From assembly GCA_009991595.1 (NCBI GenBank), contig JAACVK010000021.1:100048-164047 (forward strand): a stretch of 64,000 nt of DNA. Reading direction: 5' to 3'. The DNA comes from a bacterium. Lineage in GTDB: Bacteria > Bdellovibrionota > UBA2428. Positions within the stretch are counted from its first letter, which is position 1; each line of letters starts with the position of its first letter. The translations under genes and the position numbers were made by a program. Below the pieces are notes generated by a model that was not told the DNA's origin, searched no databases, and saw only the letters and a list, made by a program, of their open reading frames with translations. Shown in pieces: positions 57,848-64,000 of the stretch.

Positions 57848-58708
57848 CTAGAAACGAATGCTGATGCCCGCCGAGCCTAAAACATAGACCGTTGTTCGTA
57901 TAAAGGTTTCACCTTCAATAAAAACTCCAAAATGATCGGTGGGATAAGCGCGGGCCGCAAGCCCCAACACTAGAGAATTGGAATAGCTAAACTTCGAGGT
58001 CGGATCGTTCATAACAGCCCAACCAATTCTAGGACCAATCATGAAGTCTCTAAACTCACCCATTCGGTAGAGCCACTGCATAAAGACACTTCCATGAAAA
58101 AAAGCTTCCTCGTCACCCAACACTAAATAAGAACCCGAAATTCCAAGCTCTGTTTGATCATAGCGAAAATCAACCAATCCATCTGGGAACCAATTCCAGA
58201 GGAGAGCCCCTACAGCTCGACCCAACATGGGGCGTCCACCATAGCCAAATCCACCTTGTAGCGAAAGCCCTGAAGTCAAAGCATGACGTGCTTTCACATT
58301 GTATAGAAACTGTTCCTCGTTTTCTACAACCCCGGTATGCTCCTCAAGATTAAAATACGGAGTCCAAAGTTCAACACCTGTTGCTAGAATAACTTTTGCC
58401 CATTCTTGATTAAGTGATAAACCTTCAAAATAAACAATTTCACCTTTTTCGAGCATTTTATCTGAGCTGCCATATCTTTTCCCAGGCCCCAGAAACAAAG
58501 GTGTTTTGCGACGGCCTTTCATAAAGTGAGGGGTTAACAAAAGCTCATTTCGTTTTGCGTTTGGTGAAATCGATGAAAAACGAGAATGTTGAGCCAAACT
58601 ACCAAATGAAAAAAAGACTAGGAAGAAACAGAAGATGACTGCCCTGAATCTTGTTGCAGTTGTGATAATTGAGAATACGCCCATAGCACTAAGATTAATA
58701 ATAACCAT
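57848..58708 (-). CDS. Secreted/outer-membrane protein with SH3b-like N-terminal region
   Basis: Signal-like 'RAVIFCFFLVFFSFGSLAQ'. 'GPGKRYGSSDKMLEKGEIVYFEGLSLNQEWAKVILATGVELWTPYF'. The start may be 58684. Confidence 0.65.
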   Translation of the reverse strand: MVIINLSAMGVFSIITTATRFRAVIFCFFLVFFSFGSLAQHSRFSSISPNAKRNELLLTPHFMKGRRKTPLFLGPGKRYGSSDKMLEKGEIVYFEGLSLNQEWAKVILATGVELWTPYFNLEEHTGVVENEEQFLYNVKARHALTSGLSLQGGFGYGGRPMLGRAVGALLWNWFPDGLVDFRYDQTELGISGSYLVLGDEEAFFHGSVFMQWLYRMGEFRDFMIGPRIGWAVMNDPTSKFSYSNSLVLGLAARAYPTDHFGVFIEGETFIRTTVYVLGSAGISIRF

Positions 58709-60048
58709 GTTATGGCAATATTAACACCCACACTTGTCAGAAAGACGCCAAATACCCAGGTTATTACGAACACCGCCATAAAGCTTCGAATGGGCAGCAA
58801 ATGCAAAAAAGAAGGCGAGAAAGTCTTAAACGGACTCATAAACCAACCCAAAAGAACTGCATCGAAGAAAAAACCACACAAAGACGCTGCAAACCAATGC
58901 CCTTTAGTCGGCGGTAAAATCAAGGCCAGAGCCAGACACCCTAACCACATTGAGAAAACCCGAGACCCGAGCATGAAGCCCAGCAATAAACCCACAAGAA
59001 ACACTTTCAGCTTCATTAGGCTATCGCCCACGCTTACCAGAAGCACTGAACTCAACCAGCTCCAACCTTTACAAATCAAAAACACAATAGGTGCGGCCAA
59101 GCCAAGGTTGAATTTAGTCAAAAACTCTGTTCGAGAGGCCTCTTTTGCTCTTTGAAAGTATTTGCGATCCATCAAATAAAGAAGAAGTATCGAGAAACTA
59201 AAAAATCGATAACAAAAAGACCCTAAATAAATTTTCCACCAAGAAGCATCGTCAGACCAAACCGCAAACTGAGAGCTTCCCCAAATCATAATCGGTTCTA
59301 AGAGAAAACTTAAAACTAGAAACTGATGAAGTCGAAGCCTCTTCACCGGTTTACGAATTGCCAGAAGGACCAGTGCCGTAACAACGATCCATAAAAAAGA
59401 TGATATTTCTGGAAGCCTATACATGTCCTGTATAAACCATTCTCCACTTATGCTGCGTCGATAGGCCTCCTGAAAGAGATCACTTATAAAGTTATAAAGA
59501 TAGGATGGCACTTCCAGTAAATTCCATTTAGACGCCCAAACCAACGATGTGCCTAAACCAAAAATTACGCTGAACGCCGCCCCCGCTCCAGCCAGTAAAA
59601 AGAAAAGTGTAACCCAGGGGCCTAGTAAAATTCCGTTGTTAGTAAGGCGGCTATCTCCAGTCCACGCTTCCCACACACCCGATTGAGGGTCCCAAAGCTC
59701 AATTCGAGCTCTGAGTTTGCTGTCCTGCGCAAAGAAAGCCCTGATTTTGTAGCCCTTCCCCGTGTTCTTGAGAATAAAGTCTCTTTGAAGCTGTGCCTCA
59801 AAATAATCCTCATCCACCGAAAGCCGCTTAATTCTCTCAAAACTAATTTCACTGCCCTTGGCGACCTTGGAACCAGTCTTTGACCAGCGCCAACCTTGAT
59901 AAAGCTCTAAAACAGCCTGCTGCTTTACTATTTCTGTATCTAAGCCAAGACGTAATATAAAGGGCAGGAATGCCACTGCAGCCAAAAGAAACCATGCCCA
60001 AAGTCTCTTTTGTCTAGCGGGAGTAGTCTGTGCTAAAAGCTGATTCAT
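58618..60048 (-). CDS. Multi-pass membrane protein, hypothetical
   Basis: N-terminal TM, hydrophilic domain, then multiple hydrophobic segments. Confidence 0.7.
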   Translation of the reverse strand: MNQLLAQTTPARQKRLWAWFLLAAVAFLPFILRLGLDTEIVKQQAVLELYQGWRWSKTGSKVAKGSEISFERIKRLSVDEDYFEAQLQRDFILKNTGKGYKIRAFFAQDSKLRARIELWDPQSGVWEAWTGDSRLTNNGILLGPWVTLFFLLAGAGAAFSVIFGLGTSLVWASKWNLLEVPSYLYNFISDLFQEAYRRSISGEWFIQDMYRLPEISSFLWIVVTALVLLAIRKPVKRLRLHQFLVLSFLLEPIMIWGSSQFAVWSDDASWWKIYLGSFCYRFFSFSILLLYLMDRKYFQRAKEASRTEFLTKFNLGLAAPIVFLICKGWSWLSSVLLVSVGDSLMKLKVFLVGLLLGFMLGSRVFSMWLGCLALALILPPTKGHWFAASLCGFFFDAVLLGWFMSPFKTFSPSFLHLLPIRSFMAVFVITWVFGVFLTSVGVNIAITWLLLILVLWAYSQLSQLQQDSGQSSSVSS

Positions 60049-61228
60049 GAGTTCTTATATCTATTTGGCAAAACGCAGCGCCATCGGCTCTTTCAATGGT
60101 ACCCTTTCATCGCTTTCAGCACCAGACATAGCGGCACAAGTTATTACCGAAATGCTTAAAGACACCCAAAACCTAAAAAAAGAAGATATTGAGGAAGTCT
60201 ATATTGGGAACGTTCTCAACGCTGGAATGGGACAGGCTCCTGCCAGACAAGCCGCTCTAAAGGCCGGCCTTCCCGACAGCATCCCCTGCACGACCGTCAG
60301 CAAGGTCTGTGGCTCGGGCTTGAAATCTGTGATGTTGGCCGATTTGACCATTCGTGCCGGTGAAGCAGACGTTGTTCTTGCTGGAGGCATGGAAAACATG
60401 TCTCAGTCCCCATACCTTTTGCCAAAAATTCGCAACGGGTTAAGGCTTGGTCACGGGCAACTCATCGACTCTATGATCAAAGACGGACTGTGGGACGTTT
60501 ACAACGACTACCACATGGGCAATGCAGCAGAGCTCTGTGCGGAGAAGTATTCAATTTCCCGCGAGAAACAAGACGCCTATGCAAAAATGTCTTACGAACG
60601 AGCCATTAACGCAAATGCCAATGGTTTATTTAAAGACGAGATCGCAACGGTCAGAGCCAAATCTAGAAAAGAAGAACTGCTTTTTGAGCACGATGAAGAA
60701 CTTCAGAAAGTTAATTTCGACAAGTTTCCCAACCTTAAACCTGCCTTTACTAGCAACGGAACCATTACAGCGGCAAATGCCAGCAGCTTAAGCGACGGCG
60801 CCTCCATGACCCTGCTTCTGTCTGAAGAAAAAGTTAAGGAAAATGATCTTCAACCTATGGCTAGAATAGTTGCACAAGCTCAAGCGGCGCAAAAACCAGA
60901 GTGGTTCAGCACAGCACCTGCTGCGAGCATAAAGAAGCTACTCACTAAAGCATCTCTGAAAGTTCAAGACATCGATTTTTGGGAAATCAACGAAGCGTTT
61001 TCTTCTGTTGCCATTGCCAACAGAATGCTCCTTGAAATCGATCTATCAAAACTCAACGTCCGAGGGGGGGCGGTTGCTATGGGACATCCGATTGGTGCCA
61101 GCGGCAACCGAGTTCTTGTCACCCTACTCCACACCCTTAAACAAGAGAAAAAGAAATACGGCGTTGCCAGCCTGTGCATAGGTGGTGGTGAAGCCGTCTC
61201 CGTGCTCGTTGAAAATCTACATGTTTAA
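60047..61228 (+). CDS. Acetyl-CoA C-acetyltransferase (thiolase)
   Basis: 'TTVSKVCGSGLKSVMLADLTIRAGEADVVLAGGMENMSQSPYLL', 'GGAVAMGHPIGASGNRVLVTLL', 'GVASLCIGGGEAVSV'. Confidence 0.95.
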   Translation: MSSYIYLAKRSAIGSFNGTLSSLSAPDIAAQVITEMLKDTQNLKKEDIEEVYIGNVLNAGMGQAPARQAALKAGLPDSIPCTTVSKVCGSGLKSVMLADLTIRAGEADVVLAGGMENMSQSPYLLPKIRNGLRLGHGQLIDSMIKDGLWDVYNDYHMGNAAELCAEKYSISREKQDAYAKMSYERAINANANGLFKDEIATVRAKSRKEELLFEHDEELQKVNFDKFPNLKPAFTSNGTITAANASSLSDGASMTLLLSEEKVKENDLQPMARIVAQAQAAQKPEWFSTAPAASIKKLLTKASLKVQDIDFWEINEAFSSVAIANRMLLEIDLSKLNVRGGAVAMGHPIGASGNRVLVTLLHTLKQEKKKYGVASLCIGGGEAVSVLVENLHV

Positions 61229-62021
61229 CGCCTTAGAAAAAGAACTCCAAGCTCAATTAGAGCAGTTGAAGGCTGCCGATGTTGCCGACCTTGTTCTTTC
61301 TCCGTTTGTGAACCCCAAGCTTTTGTTAACCATTTGCCACGAAGCGGGACCAACCAATTGGGTTGTTAATCGTAGCGATGTTTATGATGAAACCATTGAG
61401 GCGCTGCTACAGCATCCCGATGAAGTTATTTCTCGACGGGCCGCCGAAAAAATAAAAATCAGAAAATCTACACTGACCACACTTACTCCTCCGCTCTTTG
61501 AAGGAGATTGTGAAAACATACCAGACCATTCGGTAGAAGATTTTCTAGGTCACCCCCTTTGTCCCTTTGAAGCAATTTTGTATTTTTCAACATCTAGCAA
61601 CGACGACCACAGAGCTAGTTCTTGTCTCAGCCTTACAAGGCGATTACTCGAGCATCCTCCTAACTGGGAAATCAACCCTCATGCAAAAACTGAAATCGCG
61701 CGCCACTTTGGACGCCTCCTCAACGGCGACCCAAGCCCCATGGTCAGAGGCTATGCGGCCCGTATCCCCATCCTGTCTTCAGCAGACATCACCGAATCAA
61801 CTGAAAACGAAACCCATATTTTTGTTCTTGGTAGAGTGCTCCAAAACCCTGCGCGTAGCATCGCCAATCTAGAAGAAGTAGCCGCAGATCAAATTGCTAA
61901 AAATGATTTCGTAGCAAACGTTCTAGCTTTAGACGCACAATTGCCTATGGAGCTTAGAAGAAAACTTCGACAAAAACCAAGCTCCCACACCAACGAACTC
62001 ATTCACAGCTGGCATCTATAG
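61221..62021 (+). CDS. HEAT/LRV-like repeat hypothetical protein
   Basis: Repeats such as 'ALLQHPDEVISRRAAEKI' and 'LLNGDPSPMVRGYAARI'. ATG overlaps the thiolase stop region by 8 nt. Confidence 0.6.
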   Translation: MFNALEKELQAQLEQLKAADVADLVLSPFVNPKLLLTICHEAGPTNWVVNRSDVYDETIEALLQHPDEVISRRAAEKIKIRKSTLTTLTPPLFEGDCENIPDHSVEDFLGHPLCPFEAILYFSTSSNDDHRASSCLSLTRRLLEHPPNWEINPHAKTEIARHFGRLLNGDPSPMVRGYAARIPILSSADITESTENETHIFVLGRVLQNPARSIANLEEVAADQIAKNDFVANVLALDAQLPMELRRKLRQKPSSHTNELIHSWHL

Positions 62022-62046
62022 CCGCGTGAAAAGGTCGCGGGTTAGA

Positions 62047-62073
62047 GTGAAAAGTAAACGAATACCTTTTCAC
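62047..62073. repeat. Second copy of short repeat, perfect 8-bp hairpin GTGAAAAG-N11-CTTTTCAC
   Basis: GTGAAAAGTAAACGAATACCTTTTCAC. Shares GTGAAAAGTAAACG.ATAC.TTTT with 46339-46362. Confidence 0.65.
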
Positions 62074-62669
62074 TAATAGGTGAAGTGGGAGATAATTCCG
62101 AAGTTGAAGTCGCGGCTTTTTGAGCCACCACCGGTTGTGTCATCTACAGAATCTGCTAGCGCATATTTATAAGCGAGTTTGAAACCTAAGTAGAAATCTT
62201 CGCTCACAGGAAACGCGGTAGAAAAGCTAAGAAGCAAGCTTAAAAAGGATCTGGCATCAAAGGTTGCGCCATTAATACTATAGTCCCCTAGAGGAATGCC
62301 ATAACTCACTCCAACATCTGCATGCCCAAGACCACTCCCCCAAGCCCCATATTGAAAACTAAGTCCTGCTGGAACGTCTATATAGTTAGCCGACCCCGAG
62401 CTGCTAGCCCCAGAGAGTGTGGAGCTTTGAAAACTAAGCTTTCGCTGAATCAACTCTGCACCGGAAAAAAGTCCTACATGATCCGAAAAGAAAAACCTTT
62501 GAGTGAGGCCAAAAAAATACCCCACTCCGGACTCGGTGTTAGCGCTATCAAAGGTCGTTATGTTTGCCCCACCCCCAATGGTGGTGTTCCACTCACTAAA
62601 CTGGGAATACGCAGACGCGGACAAAGATAAAAAAGTACAAAGAGTCACTAAAGATGATTTAAGCTTCAT
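62073..62669 (-). CDS. Outer-membrane beta-barrel protein (OmpW/opacity-like), hypothetical
   Basis: Signal peptide MKLKSSLVTLCTFLSLSASAYS, beta-rich body, C-terminal 'NFGIISHFTY'. Confidence 0.7.
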   Translation of the reverse strand: MKLKSSLVTLCTFLSLSASAYSQFSEWNTTIGGGANITTFDSANTESGVGYFFGLTQRFFFSDHVGLFSGAELIQRKLSFQSSTLSGASSSGSANYIDVPAGLSFQYGAWGSGLGHADVGVSYGIPLGDYSINGATFDARSFLSLLLSFSTAFPVSEDFYLGFKLAYKYALADSVDDTTGGGSKSRDFNFGIISHFTY

Positions 62670-62679
62670 TAAGTGAAAT

Positions 62680-63270
62680 TTAACACAGAAAGCCTAAGCC
62701 TAGAAGGTAGACTTCACGACTTCGAGTTCGAGTGGCTTTCGGCTTCACAATTTCGGTCTTTTTAAACGCCTTGCGAAAATCCTTCAAAAACTCCTGGTAG
62801 CCAGGCCCCTCAAAAACCTTAGCCAACAAGCGGCCCCCTGGCCGAAGCGCCCCTTTGCCGCTCAAATACAAAGCATACTCAACCAAGCCAATGGAAGCCG
62901 CACAATCAACGGCAGGTATCCCAGTAGTCTTGGTCATGGCATCGCTTTGAACAAAATCAAAGGGCACTAAATCTTTAATGGGATCTTCGTCGATCCTAAG
63001 ATCAAAAATATCCATTTGATGAAAAATAGAGTTTGGAGCACCAACGGTGATCTCCGCCAGGTCGACCCCTAACACCCTCCCCTCGGGCCCAACCTTGCTA
63101 GCGGCATATTGCATCCACGACCCAGGAGAACAGCCAAGGTCTAAGACCTTGCCGCCATTTCGATAGAGAGCGTGTTTTTGATCAATCTCTTCTAACTTAA
63201 AAACACTGCGAGCCGCAAAGCCCGTTTCTTTTGCTTTTTTGTAAAAATGATCGCCCTTTTGCCTTGCCAC
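62680..63270 (-). CDS. rlmE: 23S rRNA 2'-O-methyltransferase RlmE/FtsJ family
   Basis: 'ETGFAARSVFKLEEIDQKHALYRNGGKVLDLGCSPGSWMQYAASKVGPEGRVLGVDL', 'FVQSDAMTKTTG', 'RPGGRLLAKVFEGPGY..FLKDFRKAF'. Confidence 0.9.
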   Translation of the reverse strand: MARQKGDHFYKKAKETGFAARSVFKLEEIDQKHALYRNGGKVLDLGCSPGSWMQYAASKVGPEGRVLGVDLAEITVGAPNSIFHQMDIFDLRIDEDPIKDLVPFDFVQSDAMTKTTGIPAVDCAASIGLVEYALYLSGKGALRPGGRLLAKVFEGPGYQEFLKDFRKAFKKTEIVKPKATRTRSREVYLLGLGFLC

Positions 63271-63278
63271 AAGGCTGC

Positions 63279-63782
63279 CTAACGTAAACCCATTCCTTGA
63301 GCGTGTCTATAAAGGAGAGCTAACTCAGAGCTGGAGTAATCTGACTGAAAGATATCCAAAGAGAAAATGGCTGATGAGGGCTCCTCGTTCATCTGAGAAC
63401 GAAAGAAAGACTCCTTACCGCTAGAATCGACTAAATAACCTAAAATATTAAAAGTCTCTCGAGACTCTTGTTCTATTTCTACAAGATTTACGGTGAATTG
63501 AACAACTTCACCGGCGACCCTGCTCGTGAGCTTAAAGCTAACACCATTGGAGTCGACCAGTTTTGAGGAAATCTCCATTCCATTGTTCAATTTAAATTCT
63601 TTGACCTCAGGGTTCTTCAACCAGCTTATTAAAGTCGAAGGGTTTCGAGAGAACTTCAACGATAACCCTGGGAAATCTTCTGCATTCTGGGGAAGGAAAC
63701 TAGGCAGGTAAGTAACAAAGCCCAGCATAAGCACAATAATGGAAAGCCCCAAGAGCGGCTTTAGAACCCCTTTTTCAGACAT
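63279..63782 (-). CDS. Hypothetical membrane-anchored protein
   Basis: N-terminal TM 'LLGLSIIVLMLGFVTYLPSFL'. Confidence 0.6.
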   Translation of the reverse strand: MSEKGVLKPLLGLSIIVLMLGFVTYLPSFLPQNAEDFPGLSLKFSRNPSTLISWLKNPEVKEFKLNNGMEISSKLVDSNGVSFKLTSRVAGEVVQFTVNLVEIEQESRETFNILGYLVDSSGKESFFRSQMNEEPSSAIFSLDIFQSDYSSSELALLYRHAQGMGLR

Positions 63783-64000
63783 GAAAAACCCCTATTAACC
63801 TAGTTGCTTGAGCAACTTGGCCACAAAGAACCAGTGTAGCAGTGAGCTGAAGAAAACCCCTTGGCAAAATTGTCAAAAGCTTGTTCAAAATCCGATATAT
63901 TGGCCCGGCTCTTCTCGACATCAAGTGGGTAAATTCAAGGGCTTGTGTCTTGTAAAGTTTGTGTAAAGCTGTCCGAGGATTCCGCAACGTTGCAAGATTT

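Noticed and set aside
63775-63987. 70-aa minus-strand ORF upstream of the 63279..63782 gene
   Set aside because: Overlapping stop/start is intriguing, but the peptide has no clear motif and lies near the window edge. Insufficient support.
1-64000. CRISPR arrays, transposases, integrases, toxin-antitoxin or restriction systems
   Set aside because: No regularly spaced repeats and no protein with recognisable motifs of these systems was found by reading the window.

Overview
This window comes from a compact bacterial chromosome. The gene content and style suggest a Bdellovibrionota/Oligoflexia-like organism, but that is inference only and no marker phylogeny was run. Housekeeping genes recognised from protein motifs are miaA, mutL, pgi, fusA, miaB, lexA, imuA/imuB, dnaE2 and rlmE. 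There are also several signalling genes (FHA-GGDEF, HD-GYP, PilZ) and many secreted or lipoprotein genes of unknown function. I found no rRNA, convincing tRNA, CRISPR array, transposase or prophage. The strongest non-coding signal is a putative LexA (SOS) operator, TTTCAA-N5-TTTCAA, a direct repeat with an 11-bp period. It lies upstream of lexA, imuA and dnaE2, and a 23-nt exact match is shared by lexA and imuA. The second strongest is a pair of ~42-bp-stem hairpin repeats (21645-21736 and 25128-25222) whose arms differ by a compensatory base-pair change. Other points of interest are a lipoprotein with ParB-like motifs, a monooxygenase-like/O-methyltransferase fusion, a sigma-54-like promoter with an upstream inverted repeat, a palindromic element downstream of fusA, and possible micro-ORFs upstream of imuA.
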